A DNA stretch of 64,000 bases from Sphingomonas anseongensis. Lineage in GTDB: Bacteria > Pseudomonadota > Alphaproteobacteria > Sphingomonadales > Sphingomonadaceae. The stretch covers positions 620,001-684,000 of the forward strand of contig NZ_JAMGBC010000001.1 in NCBI RefSeq assembly GCF_023516495.1, in the 5' to 3' direction. Position numbers and translations under genes: made by a program. The notes beneath the pieces are model-generated. The model did no database searches. It was not told where the DNA came from and saw only the letters and a program-made list of their open reading frames with translations. Below, piece after piece: positions 51,424 through 60,223 of the stretch. Within the stretch, counting starts at the first letter, position 1; every line of letters starts with the position of its first letter.

Positions 51424-53016
51424 TCAGCAGAGCGTCAGGGACACGGCGAGGCCGCCTTCCGACGTCTCCTTATACTTCGAATTCATCTCCTTGGCGGTGA
51501 TGGCCAAGGCCTGCACGGTCGAATCGAAATCCACGCGCCGGTTGGCGGGAATCTCGTTCTTGGCGATCAGATAGCCGGTCCAGGATTTGACCGCCCCGAA
51601 TGCGCAACGCTCGATGCACGGTATCTGCACGTACCCGGCGACCGGATCGCAGGTCATTCCCAGATGGTGCTCAAGCGCGCCTTCCGCGGCGTTGGCGATG
51701 ACCTGCGGCGGCGCATCCAGCGCTTGTCCGATCATCGCCGCTCCCATTGCCGAGGCGACTCCGATTTCCGCCTGGCAGCCACCCTCCGCAGCTGCCAGGG
51801 TCGCGTGGTGCTTGCACAGATAGCCGACGACCGATGCGGCCAGCAGCCCCTCGCGAAGCTTCTGGTCAGGGACTTTTGCGCCGGCTTGATCGAGTGAATA
51901 GAGAACCGCAGGCATGACCCCTGCGGATCCGCCGGTGGGCGCGGTTATCACCAAGTGGCCGCGAGCATTTTCTTCGGACCCTGCAAGTGCGGCGGCCGAC
52001 ACCATTCCAATGGCTTTGCGGGCAGGTATCGCCTCGGCCTGAGCGCTTCTGAAGACGTCCCCGGCCTTCGTCTTGAGCTTGATTGGCCCGGGCAAAGTGG
52101 ACGTCGGGGCGGCGAGACCCGTCTTCACTGTTGCACGCATCGCGCCAATAATCTTGTCCAGAAAGGCGTTGATCTCGGCTTCGCTGCGCCCGGAAATCGA
52201 CGTCTCGTTCGCCATTGCGAGCTGGGCGATCGAGATATTGTCACGCTTGGTATAGTCGATGACCTGAGCCATCGTTTCGTAGGGATATTTCGGAGCGTGC
52301 TTCTCGGGCGGTGCATAACCCTTCCACTCGATGAATCCGCCTCCGACCGAATAATATTCCTGTTCCAGCAAGACCTTGTCGCCGGCCATCAACTTGACCG
52401 TCATCGTGTTGGCGTGCGGGAAATCGCCCTTGGTCGCGTCATAGATGATGTCCTTGAGCGACGCGTTGATGGTCTTGGTTCCGAGCTTGACCGGGTAAAC
52501 CTTGTCCGGCTCGGCCTGCATCTTGTCGAGAACGGCAACCGGGTCGATCGTCGCGGGCTCATGACCGATCAGCCCCGCAAGGGCCGCCCGTTCCGTGCCA
52601 TGGCCTTTGCCGGTCGCGCTTAGGCTGCCGTAGAGATGGACTTTGAGTGCCGTCGCCTGGTCGAGCTCCGCCTGCGGCAGTTTGATCGCCCGCTGGTAAA
52701 AGTCGTAGGTGATCCGCATCGGGCCGATCGTGTGCGACGAGGACGGTCCGGGACCGACCTTGTAGAATTCGTCGACCAGGGTCATCACCGGCCCCTTCGA
52801 CTGCTTCACCACATTCAGGTTCGGGTCGAGCTTGACCGGCTGCGCATTGGCCGGAGTCTGCGCGAACAGCGGATTGATCGTGCCGCCAACCGCGATGATG
52901 GCCGTGGCCATGGCGCTGCGCACCATGAACGCCCGGCGGTCAGAGCCGGTCGGGGGTTCGGAATAGTCGAGCTCCGGAATCACCGGCGCGGTGGGATTGC
53001 GAGTCTCGCTGTCCAT
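51424..53016 (-). CDS. sdaA: Fe-S L-serine dehydratase with Tat-like N-terminal extension
   Basis: A 530-residue single-chain L-serine ammonia-lyase from ATG 53016 (GGGAGAG upstream). The beta domain begins DEFYKVGPGPSSSHTIGPM. Three cysteine cluster ligands, Cys414 (EGGCQAE), Cys456 (GMTCDPVAG) and Cys467 (IPCIERC), plus the C-terminal Cys530, match the spacing of Legionella serine dehydratase (343/385/396/458). Before the domain lie 75 extra residues containing SDRRAFM (Arg27-Arg28), a hydrophobic stretch (AMATAIIAVGG) and a cleavage-like LFAQT, as in Tat signals. Reaction: L-serine to pyruvate plus NH3. Export is inferred, not shown. Confidence 0.93.
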   Translation of the reverse strand: MDSETRNPTAPVIPELDYSEPPTGSDRRAFMVRSAMATAIIAVGGTINPLFAQTPANAQPVKLDPNLNVVKQSKGPVMTLVDEFYKVGPGPSSSHTIGPMRITYDFYQRAIKLPQAELDQATALKVHLYGSLSATGKGHGTERAALAGLIGHEPATIDPVAVLDKMQAEPDKVYPVKLGTKTINASLKDIIYDATKGDFPHANTMTVKLMAGDKVLLEQEYYSVGGGFIEWKGYAPPEKHAPKYPYETMAQVIDYTKRDNISIAQLAMANETSISGRSEAEINAFLDKIIGAMRATVKTGLAAPTSTLPGPIKLKTKAGDVFRSAQAEAIPARKAIGMVSAAALAGSEENARGHLVITAPTGGSAGVMPAVLYSLDQAGAKVPDQKLREGLLAASVVGYLCKHHATLAAAEGGCQAEIGVASAMGAAMIGQALDAPPQVIANAAEGALEHHLGMTCDPVAGYVQIPCIERCAFGAVKSWTGYLIAKNEIPANRRVDFDSTVQALAITAKEMNSKYKETSEGGLAVSLTLC

Positions 53017-53284
53017 CTTACTCTCCCGTGCACGGAGAAGAGACTTCGGGCAGTGCTCCCCACTGCTCCGACGCTCGCTCTCGTCGATGTTTGAAGGATA
53101 GGCGCAGGCTTGCGGCGGCCTATCGGGAGTTACCCCCAAGACGCGTCGATCCAATTGCTGAGGACTTTTTGGTCAAGGCTCTCCCACCGGCCGGATTTCG
53201 GCCGCGCGTCAGGGCATATCCGGATTAACGGCTACCAACTGCCGCCTATGCTTCGGGCTTTCCGATCCAAGCGGGAGGTCGCCG
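53017..53284. promoter_or_regulatory. Divergent control region sdaA / pta
   Basis: The 268-base gap between divergent sdaA and pta. It contains hairpin GCAGTG-CTCCC-CACTGC (53050-53066, in the sdaA leader), CGGCCG-GATTT-CGGCCG (53188-53204) and palindrome ATCCGGAT (53218-53225). A TTGACC hexamer at 53177..53172 on the minus strand is a possible sdaA -35 with only a weak -10. I found no FNR/Anr TTGAT-N4-ATCAA site. Confidence 0.45.
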
Positions 53285-54256
53285 ATGTCGGTGCTCGAGG
53301 TCGAGCGTCCAATCGCTCGCAACACTCATGACAGGTTTCATAGCCTTATTGCGAAGGCCGCCAAGCACGAGCCGATAAAGGTGGCCGTTGCCCACCCTTG
53401 CGACCAGGTGTCGCTGGAAAGTGCGGCCGCGGCGGCCAAGATGAAGCTGATCCAGCCGATCCTGGTCGGGCCGGAGGAGCGGATTCGCGCCGTTGCCTCG
53501 GACCACAAGATCGACATCAGCGGTTTCGAGATCGTCGATGCGAAGTTCAGCGAGGATTCGGCGAGCAAGGCCGTCGAGCTCGTTCGCGAGGGCCGCGCCG
53601 AAGCGCTGATGAAAGGCAGCCTTCATACCGACGAGCTGATGGGCGCTGTGGTCAAGCGCGACACCGGACTGCGCACGGCGAGGCGGATCAGCCATTGTTT
53701 CGTGATGGATGTGCCGGGCCATGACCAGCCGCTGATCATCACAGACGCCGCGGTGAACATTGCGCCCGACCTCAAGGCCAAGGTCGATATCACCCAGAAT
53801 GCGATCGACCTGGCCCACGCGCTGGGCTCGAAGGAGGTGCGGGTCGCGATCCTGAGCGCGATGGAAAGCGTCAATCCGGACGTTCCGTCGACGCTGGAGG
53901 CGGCGGCGCTGTGCAAGATGGCCGATCGCGGCCAGATCACCGGTGCACTGCTGGATGGCCCGCTGGCGCTGGACAATGCGATCAGCACTGAGGCCGCGGC
54001 AATCAAGAAGATTGCGTCGCCGGTGGCGGGCCGGGCCAATGTCCTCGTGGTCCCGGACCTCGAAGCCGGCAACATGCTGGCAAAAAGCCTGTCCTTTCTC
54101 GCCGACGCCGATTCCGCCGGGATCGTCCTTGGCGCGAAGGTGCCGATCATCCTGACCAGCCGCGCCGACAGCGAAACGGCTCGCCTCGCATCATGCGCAG
54201 TCGCCCAGCTGGTCGCAGCCTCGCGCCGGGCTTCCGCGTCGGCAGCCATCCAGTAG
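53285..54256 (+). CDS. pta: Phosphate acetyl/butyryltransferase, stand-alone domain
   Basis: A 323-residue single-domain phosphotransacylase (EALMKGSLHTDELMGAVV, ISHCFVMDVPGHDQPLIITDAAVNIAP, ESVNPDVPSTLEAAALCKMADRG, DGPLALDNAIS). Motifs are those of the Pta/Ptb catalytic domain. The N-terminal MaoC-like or DRTGG extensions of larger relatives are absent. It makes acetyl-phosphate from acetyl-CoA. A butyryl- or acyl-specific enzyme is possible. It forms a two-gene unit with ackA and is divergent from sdaA. SD GGGAGG precedes the ATG. Confidence 0.9.
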   Translation: MSVLEVERPIARNTHDRFHSLIAKAAKHEPIKVAVAHPCDQVSLESAAAAAKMKLIQPILVGPEERIRAVASDHKIDISGFEIVDAKFSEDSASKAVELVREGRAEALMKGSLHTDELMGAVVKRDTGLRTARRISHCFVMDVPGHDQPLIITDAAVNIAPDLKAKVDITQNAIDLAHALGSKEVRVAILSAMESVNPDVPSTLEAAALCKMADRGQITGALLDGPLALDNAISTEAAAIKKIASPVAGRANVLVVPDLEAGNMLAKSLSFLADADSAGIVLGAKVPIILTSRADSETARLASCAVAQLVAASRRASASAAIQ

Positions 54257-54265
54257 GTCGCCGAC

Positions 54266-55441
54266 GTGGCCGAATGCATCGCAGTCGTGAATGCCGGTTC
54301 GTCGAGCATCAAGTTCGCGCTGTTCGACGACGGACCCGACCTTCCGCAGCTGTTCGCCGGGCAGCTTGAACAGATTGGCGTCGCTCCTCGGTTGACCGTC
54401 ACCGATCCGGCGGGCGAACGGGTTCTGGAAAACGAGTGGGATCCGAAGGAAATCGATCACCGCGCCGGCGCGTCAATCATTCTCAAGACGGCGATCGGGC
54501 TGCTCGGCGGAAAGCCGATCGCGGGCGTCGGTCACAGAGTCGTACATGGCGGGACGAGTTTCACAGCACCGGTAATCGTGACCAACGAGGTAATTGCGTC
54601 ACTGAAAGGTCTTTGCCCCCTCGCCCCACTGCACCAGCCGCACAATCTGGTCGCCATGGAAGCAATCCGAACCGCAGCGCCGCACATCGAGCAGGTCGCC
54701 TGTTTCGACACGGCTTTCCATCAAGCGCAGCCCCCCATTGCGCAAGCCTTTGCGTTGCCGCGGGAACTCAGCGACTCCGGAGTGAAGAGATACGGCTTCC
54801 ACGGCCTGTCGTATGAGTTCGTAAGCGGCCGGCTTCGCGAGCTCGACCCGGACATGGCCGACAAGCGGATCATCGTCGCGCATCTCGGTAACGGCGCCAG
54901 TCTTTGCGCCATCCATCACGGGCGTAGCGTTGCGAGCACCATGGGCTTCACCGCGCTCGACGGACTGGTCATGGGAACGCGTTGCGGGGCGATCGATCCC
55001 GGCGTGCTCATTTACCTGATGGACGAGCGCGGCATGGACGCCCGAAAGCTCGAAGCTTTGCTGTACAAGCAATCGGGGCTTCTCGGCGTTTCCGGCATTT
55101 CATCGGACATGCGCACCCTTCGCGCTTCGGAAGAGCCGGAGGCGCGCGAGGCGATCGACCTCTTCGTCTATCGGATAACCCGGGAGATCGGATCGCTCGC
55201 GGCCGCTCTTGGCGGCCTTGACGGGCTGGTGTTCACCGGCGGCATCGGTCAGCGCGACGTGAAAACGCGAAGCGAGGTCGTTGGCGGGTGTACCTGGCTC
55301 GGCGCGGCGCTGGACGAGGCGTCAAACGGCAAAGGGGAAATGCGGATCGAGGCCTCGGGGTCCCGCCTGCCGATCTGGGTGCTCCCGACGGACGAAGAGC
55401 GAGTCATCGCCCGAAGCACAGCGGCGCTCGTTGCCGCTTGA
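54266..55441 (+). CDS. ackA: Acetate kinase
   Basis: A 391-residue acetate/propionate kinase of the ASKHA fold, starting at GTG 54266. Signature 1 is VVNAGSSSIKFALF and signature 2 is VGHRVVHGGTSF. Also present are SYEFVSGRLRELDPD, HLGNGASLCAIHHGRSVASTMGFTALDGLVMGTRCGAIDPG and FTGGIGQRDVKTRSEV. With Pta it yields acetate and one ATP per acetyl-CoA. It lies 9 bases after pta. Confidence 0.95.
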   Translation: MAECIAVVNAGSSSIKFALFDDGPDLPQLFAGQLEQIGVAPRLTVTDPAGERVLENEWDPKEIDHRAGASIILKTAIGLLGGKPIAGVGHRVVHGGTSFTAPVIVTNEVIASLKGLCPLAPLHQPHNLVAMEAIRTAAPHIEQVACFDTAFHQAQPPIAQAFALPRELSDSGVKRYGFHGLSYEFVSGRLRELDPDMADKRIIVAHLGNGASLCAIHHGRSVASTMGFTALDGLVMGTRCGAIDPGVLIYLMDERGMDARKLEALLYKQSGLLGVSGISSDMRTLRASEEPEAREAIDLFVYRITREIGSLAAALGGLDGLVFTGGIGQRDVKTRSEVVGGCTWLGAALDEASNGKGEMRIEASGSRLPIWVLPTDEERVIARSTAALVAA

Positions 55442-55453
55442 AGAAGTGCCAAT

Positions 55454-55717
55454 TCAATTGAGTGCGGAGGGGACTCCGCGAGGGCGGCCATCTCCGGCGA
55501 AGGGCTGCGCGGTGTGACTTGCCCGGCAAGTGTCCTGCTCGAGATAGCTCTTCAGCCATTCGAGCTGTCCTTCCAGCTCGGTCCGCAAAGTGGCCGGCAT
55601 CCGTTGAAGGAGGAGCGCTTCGGAAGTCTCGCGAATCGCGAGCCGGACGGTTTCCTTGAAGGCGGGCCCGTTGACCTCCCAGAATTTCTTTCGATCGGTA
55701 TCGATCTGATCCAGCAT
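55454..55717 (-). CDS. Small hypothetical helical protein
   Basis: An 87-residue protein from ATG 55717 (GGAGG 11 bases upstream; a TTG at 55735 is the alternative start). Soluble and helical: MLDQIDTDRKKFWEVNGPAFKETVRLAIRETSEALLLQRMPATLRTELEGQLEWLKSYLEQ. The frame remains open upstream with plausible coding text (LTIEELEVGLR) but no start codon, hinting at a worn or non-canonical N-terminus. Function unknown; it is convergent with ackA. Confidence 0.55.
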   Translation of the reverse strand: MLDQIDTDRKKFWEVNGPAFKETVRLAIRETSEALLLQRMPATLRTELEGQLEWLKSYLEQDTCRASHTAQPFAGDGRPRGVPSALN

Positions 55718-55985
55718 CCGCAGTCCGACCTCCAATTCCTCGATCGTAAGGGGGGCGGCATCGCTCTCAGCTGCAGGTTCGAGGACGTGGACCGGATTCG
55801 GTCGAGATGCCCCTGGACGCCTTTGGGCCGGCTGTCGGTGCGAGTGCGATCGCTTGCTGAAGTGTGATGGGTTGGCCGTAATTCCGTCGGCCTACGGGTG
55901 GCCTGCCAGCCGGTCCATCGGGGATTACCCGATACCTTTGGATCATCGTCACCGGATAGGTCGAAGCGTGTGCAGATGGACGAAA

Positions 55986-56492
55986 ATGCCCATGCCCGAC
56001 GACACGAACAAGCATCGCTCCGCAAGCGACGAGGAGATTGAGCGAGAGATCAGCCAGGCGCGCTCGTTCACGCCGACGGAAGCGATAGCCAGGATGGCAG
56101 GCCCCGGCGCAATGAAGGGAGCTTCGCCTGTCTCCCCTGTTCTGCAAGCGGAGACGGAGATCGGAACCTGGCTCAGGAGCAACCTCCCCGATCCCGACGG
56201 CGCATTGCAGGCTTCGTTGCATCGCCGCCTGAGGGGAAGCGAAGAGCTGCTCGCCCATCTCGACGCACCTCTCGAAGCATTGGCAGAGCACTGCGAGCGG
56301 ACATTGTCTTCCGATTACGTCCTGGCCGAGCTCGTGCGCGAAGCCGATGTCGAATGGGGCCGAAGGATGGGCGAACCGCCCCACTTCGCGAGGACTGGCG
56401 GCACCGACCCGGGCGATCCCTACACGATCGAGACCGTCCGCGGCGCATTGTCAAAAATGATGACGGAACTCGCCGAGAGCGCAGGGCGATAG
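55986..56492 (+). CDS. Hypothetical protein downstream of the pta-ackA module
   Basis: A 168-residue soluble protein from ATG 55986. A basic/acidic N-terminus (SDEEIEREISQARSFTPTEAIARMAGPGAMKGASPVSPV) is followed by helical segments ending in DVEWGRRMGEPPHFARTGGTDPGDPYTIETVRGALSKMM. There is no signal peptide or membrane helix. It faces away from the small minus-strand gene across 268 bases. It looks conserved but unnamed. Confidence 0.7.
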   Translation: MPMPDDTNKHRSASDEEIEREISQARSFTPTEAIARMAGPGAMKGASPVSPVLQAETEIGTWLRSNLPDPDGALQASLHRRLRGSEELLAHLDAPLEALAEHCERTLSSDYVLAELVREADVEWGRRMGEPPHFARTGGTDPGDPYTIETVRGALSKMMTELAESAGR

Positions 56493-56497
56493 GCTTC

Positions 56498-56704
56498 GTG
56501 GAGCCACTGTTCGTCGTCCTTCACAGTCCGCCCGACACCGGGAAGGTGAAGGTCATCGGCATCTATTCCTCCGAACCAAGGGCGCAGGAAGCCGCGCAGA
56601 GAGCGCAGGCTTTGCCCGGCTTCGTCGAGGATCCGGACAGCTTCACGGTCCATCGATACGAAATTGACGAAGACCATTGGCCGCGGGGCTTCGTCCGCCT
56701 GTGA
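56498..56704 (+). CDS. Small protein resembling DUF7336-type domain
   Basis: A 68-residue protein starting at GTG 56498, 5 bases after the preceding stop. FVVLHSPPDTGKVKVIGIYSSEPRAQEAAQRAQALPGFVEDPDSFTVHRYEIDEDHWPRGFV resembles small immunity/regulator-like domains (VIGIYSSEERAKEAI... PGF...YELDEDHW) known only as domains of unknown function. Likely translated with the upstream hypothetical gene. Confidence 0.65.
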   Translation: MEPLFVVLHSPPDTGKVKVIGIYSSEPRAQEAAQRAQALPGFVEDPDSFTVHRYEIDEDHWPRGFVRL

Positions 56705-56766
56705 ACCTTTCGATAGCACCCAGGCCGATTTGAAGGTCCGCGGCTTCCCTGCTAGCCGCATCGGCC

Positions 56767-58089
56767 ATGGTCCCTCGCTATTCCCGCCCCGAAATGACCG
56801 CGATCTGGTCGCCCGAGAACCGCTATCGCATCTGGTGGCAGATCGAGGTCTTCGCCGCGGAGGCGATGGGCAGGATCGGGATGATCCCCGCCGAGGACGC
56901 CAAGACGATCCGCGCTGCGTACGACAGCAACGCCCTGGGCGACATCGACGTCCCGGCAATCGACGCGATCGAAGCGGTCACGAAACATGACGTCATCGCC
57001 TTCCTGACCTGGGCCGGCGAGAAGCTGGGCACGGAGAAGCGTTGGCTCCATCAGGGAATGACCAGCTCCGATGTGCTCGATACAGCTCTCGCGGTTCAGT
57101 TGAAGCAGGCCGCTGACATCCTTCTCGCCGACCTCGGCCAGCTGCTTGAGGTGCTGAAGCGGCGGGCGTTCGAGCACAAGCTGACCCCGACGATCGGCCG
57201 AAGCCACGGAATCCACGCCGAGCCCGTCACCTTCGGGCTGAAGCTCGCGCAGGCTTATGCCGAGTTCGACCGCAATCGCGACCGCCTTGCAGCGGCTCGC
57301 GAGGACATCGCCACCTGCGCAATCTCCGGCGCGGTGGGCACGTTTGCCAACATCGACCCGCGCGTCGAGGAGCATGTCGCCGGGGAACTGGGGCTGAAGC
57401 CCGAGCCCGTCTCGACCCAGGTGATCCCGCGCGACCGCCACGCGATGTTCTTCGCGACTCTCGGCGTCATCGCCTCATCGATGGAGCGGCTGGCGACGGA
57501 AATCCGTCACCTGCAGCGCACCGAAGTGCTGGAGGCGGAGGAGTTTTTCTCGCCCGGCCAAAAGGGCAGCTCGGCGATGCCGCACAAGCGCAACCCGGTC
57601 CTCAGCGAGAACCTCACGGGACTCGCGCGGATGGTGCGCTCCTACGCGATTCCGGCGATGGAGAATGTCGCTCTCTGGCATGAGCGCGACATCTCGCATT
57701 CGTCGGTCGAGCGCTTCATCGGCCCGGACGCGACGATCACGCTCGATTTCGCGCTCGCCCGCCTGACCGGACTGGTGGACAAGCTGCTCGTCTACCCCGA
57801 GCGGATGATGAAGAATCTCGACCGCATGGGCGGCCTCGTCCACTCGCAGCGCGTGCTTCTCGCGCTGACCCAGGCAGGCCTCAGCCGCGAGGACAGCTAC
57901 TCCCTGGTACAGCGCAATGCGATGAAGGTTTGGGAAAGCGACGGACAGCTGTCGCTCCTGGACCTACTGAAGGCCGATCCGGAGGTGACGTCGCGGCTCT
58001 CCGCCTCGGAACTCGAAGCGCTCTTCGACCTCGATTATCACCTGAAGAACGTGGACGCGATATTCGAGCGGGTGTTCGGTCGCGCCTAG
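56767..58089 (+). CDS. purB: Adenylosuccinate lyase
   Basis: A 440-residue fumarase-superfamily enzyme. The signature [16 protein letters not shown] is present, along with [29 protein letters not shown] and [22 protein letters not shown]. It catalyses two steps of purine synthesis (SAICAR to AICAR, adenylosuccinate to AMP), both releasing fumarate. The length is normal. Its stop overlaps the stop of the convergent hydrolase gene. Confidence 0.97.
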   Translation: MVPRYSRPEMTAIWSPENRYRIWWQIEVFAAEAMGRIGMIPAEDAKTIRAAYDSNALGDIDVPAIDAIEAVTKHDVIAFLTWAGEKLGTEKRWLHQGMTSSDVLDTALAVQLKQAADILLADLGQLLEVLKRRAFEHKLTPTIGRSHGIHAEPVTFGLKLAQAYAEFDRNRDRLAAAREDIATCAISGAVGTFANIDPRVEEHVAGELGLKPEPVSTQVIPRDRHAMFFATLGVIASSMERLATEIRHLQRTEVLEAEEFFSPGQKGSSAMPHKRNPVLSENLTGLARMVRSYAIPAMENVALWHERDISHSSVERFIGPDATITLDFALARLTGLVDKLLVYPERMMKNLDRMGGLVHSQRVLLALTQAGLSREDSYSLVQRNAMKVWESDGQLSLLDLLKADPEVTSRLSASELEALFDLDYHLKNVDAIFERVFGRA

Positions 58090-58982
58090 TGCGCGTCCTT
58101 CGGGGGATTCTTCAGGCTGTTGTAGACCGTCTCCACGAAGCCATCCGGCTTGATGAAGCCGTCGGGCATTCCATAAGGCGCCGCCGGCTTCGAGGCCTGG
58201 ATTTCAGCGAGGCTGCGACCGGCTTGTATGCCGGCGGCGACCTTGGTGCGGATGTCGACAAGCATTTCCCGATAGGCGGCCAGCTCAGCCCGAGTAGCGA
58301 TCGGGCCATGGCCCGGCACGATGATCGTTGTCGTCCCTGCCAGGTCGAGCCCTTTGTTCGCGGCGGCTATGGCGCCGTCGATCGACCCACCGGAATCGAG
58401 GTCGATGAAGGGAAAGCTGATCTTGTTGAAAAAGGCGTCGCCCATGTGCAGCACGTCGGCCTTGGTCCAGCGGATGAGCGAATCGCCATCAGTGTGGGCG
58501 TGGGCGACGTGGACGACCTTCAGGTCGTCCCCGTTCAGGTGGACTGTCACGCCGTCGGAATAAGTGATCACCGGCAGCGCCTCCTTGGGCGAAGCCGCGA
58601 CCTTGTCTCCGCGGACGACCTGATCGCTCATCAGCCTTGTCCGCACATTGTCCTGAGCCAGTATGACCGCGCCCGCGCGACCGAGATTGGCGTTCCCGCC
58701 CGTGTGATCGCCATGCCAGTGGGTGTTGATCACGAAGCGCACCGGATCGGCATCGACGGTTTTTATCGCCGCAAGTATCCTGTCGGTCAGTGGAGCGAAC
58801 TGGTCGTCGATGACGACATTGCCGTCCTCACCGTAGGACAGGCCAATGTTGCCGCCGGCGCCGAACAGGACAGCAACTCCGGGGGCGAGCTTCTCAACCT
58901 TGATCTCGACCTTGGAGAAGTCCTGCGCCGCAGCCGGAGCGGCGGTTAGAGCGGCAAACGAAACCAGAAATGCGAGGCGCAT
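58086..58982 (-). CDS. Exported metallo-beta-lactamase-fold hydrolase
   Basis: A 298-residue protein from ATG 58982 (GGGAGGG upstream) with signal peptide MRLAFLVSFAALTAAPAAAQ. The MBL motif HWHGDH is in VINTHWHGDHTGG, with further His in VAHAHTDGD and PGHGPIATRAEL, so two zinc sites are likely. It resembles the periplasmic quinoprotein-relay/SoxH-like group more than true beta-lactamases. Whether it acts on beta-lactams is unknown. Confidence 0.88.
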   Translation of the reverse strand: MRLAFLVSFAALTAAPAAAQDFSKVEIKVEKLAPGVAVLFGAGGNIGLSYGEDGNVVIDDQFAPLTDRILAAIKTVDADPVRFVINTHWHGDHTGGNANLGRAGAVILAQDNVRTRLMSDQVVRGDKVAASPKEALPVITYSDGVTVHLNGDDLKVVHVAHAHTDGDSLIRWTKADVLHMGDAFFNKISFPFIDLDSGGSIDGAIAAANKGLDLAGTTTIIVPGHGPIATRAELAAYREMLVDIRTKVAAGIQAGRSLAEIQASKPAAPYGMPDGFIKPDGFVETVYNSLKNPPKDAH

Positions 58983-59043
58983 CGAAACCCTCCCGTTGGG
59001 AGCACGACTAGAAGATTTGGTGCGCTTGGAAAATCCCGCCGCG

Positions 59044-60171
59044 TCAGCCGCCGAGCATATCGCGAACGCGGCCGAAAAAGCCTTTCGCCGCCGGGCATTC
59101 ATCGCCTGTCTCTGTTGAACGAAATTCCTCCAGCAATTTCTTTTGCTTGGAGCTCATTCTTGTCGGCGTTTCTACGATGATTCGAGCGACGAGGTCGCCT
59201 CGCCCGCGCCCGTTGAGGACGCTCATTCCGGCGCCGCGCTGGCGTAGCTGCTCGCCCGACTGGGCGCCGGCCGGCACCTTCATCTCCACCTTCGCGCCGT
59301 CGAGGCCCGGAAGCGTGATCGTCCCGCCGAGAGCGGCTGTTGTGAAGGTCACCGGACAATCGGCGATCAGCGTCGTGCCTTCGCGGGCGTAAACCGGGTG
59401 CCGCTTCATGTGCACGAAGATGTAGAGGTCGCCGTTGGGCGCATTGCGAACGCCCGCCTCGCCTTCGCCGGCAACCCGGATCCGGGTGCCCTCGTCGACT
59501 CCGGCGGGGATTTTTACGGTCAGCTTTCGCTTGTTGATCGTCCGCCCTTCGCCCTCGCAGGCACGGCAAGGGTCGGCGATGACCTCGCCGCTACCGCGGC
59601 AGGTCGGGCAGCCGCGCTCGACAACGAAGAATCCCTGCTGGGCGCGGACCTTGCCCATTCCTCCGCAGGTTCCACAGGTGCGCGCGCAATTTTCGGTCGC
59701 CGTACACCCGCGCCCGCCGCAGGTCTCGCAAGCCGAGAGCGCGTCGACCGTGACCGTCGCCTCCTTGCCGGCGAACGCTTCCTCCAAGCTGAGTTCCAGG
59801 TCGTAACGGAGATCGGCGCCGCGTGCCGGATTGACCCGTCCGCCGCCGTTTCGGTCCATGAACTCGCCGAAGATGGACGAGAAGATGTCCGAAAAGCCTT
59901 CGAAGCCGGCCGCCCCGAACGGGTCCTGGGCTCCTCCGGCTCCGTTCTGGAAGGCCGCCTTGCCGAAGCGGTCGTAGGCGGCGCGCTTCTGCGGGTCGCG
60001 AAGGCAGTCGTAAGCCTCGCTGATCGCCTTGAAGTGCGCTTCCTTTTCCGAACAACCGTTATGCTTGTCCGGATGGCACTCCTTGGCCATCTTGCGATAG
60101 GCGGCCTTGATCGTGTGCAGGTCCGCGCCGCGGGAAACGCCCAGCAGCTCGTAATAATCCTGCTCAGCCAT
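59044..60171 (-). CDS. dnaJ: Chaperone DnaJ
   Basis: A 375-residue type I Hsp40 (ATG 60171; a preceding ATG gives one more Met). J domain with HPD (KECHPDKHNG), Gly/Phe-rich linker, four CxxCxGxG-type zinc repeats (CETCGGRG, CGTCGGMG, CPTCRGSG, CRACEGEG) and the C-terminal substrate domain. It stimulates DnaK ATPase. It follows dnaK by about 50 bases with a strong intercistronic hairpin. Confidence 0.97.
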   Translation of the reverse strand: MAEQDYYELLGVSRGADLHTIKAAYRKMAKECHPDKHNGCSEKEAHFKAISEAYDCLRDPQKRAAYDRFGKAAFQNGAGGAQDPFGAAGFEGFSDIFSSIFGEFMDRNGGGRVNPARGADLRYDLELSLEEAFAGKEATVTVDALSACETCGGRGCTATENCARTCGTCGGMGKVRAQQGFFVVERGCPTCRGSGEVIADPCRACEGEGRTINKRKLTVKIPAGVDEGTRIRVAGEGEAGVRNAPNGDLYIFVHMKRHPVYAREGTTLIADCPVTFTTAALGGTITLPGLDGAKVEMKVPAGAQSGEQLRQRGAGMSVLNGRGRGDLVARIIVETPTRMSSKQKKLLEEFRSTETGDECPAAKGFFGRVRDMLGG

Positions 60172-60195
60172 CATCGTCCCCCGGCACGCCTACTA

Positions 60196-60219
60196 GGTGC
60201 CGGCGCGTGAGCCGGCACC
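60196..60219 (-). promoter_or_regulatory. dnaK-dnaJ intercistronic hairpin
   Basis: GGTGCCGGC-GCGTGA-GCCGGCACC is a perfect 9-bp stem with a 6-base loop between the dnaK stop and the dnaJ start. It lacks a U-tract, so it probably adjusts mRNA stability or the dnaJ:dnaK ratio rather than ending the operon. Confidence 0.5.
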
Positions 60220-60223
60220 GGCA

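Noticed and set aside
53150-53180. FNR-type box in the sdaA-pta gap
   Set aside because: Only the half-site GGTCAA is seen; no inverted TTGAT/TTGAC half lies at the right spacing.
55767-56384. 205-codon minus-strand frame in and beyond the gap
   Set aside because: Antisense to the 55986 gene; its translation is low-complexity and Arg-rich without a convincing start.
58086-58982. True class B beta-lactamase
   Set aside because: Although HWHGDH is present, the sequence around the other zinc ligands and neighbours do not support resistance function; family assignment kept general.
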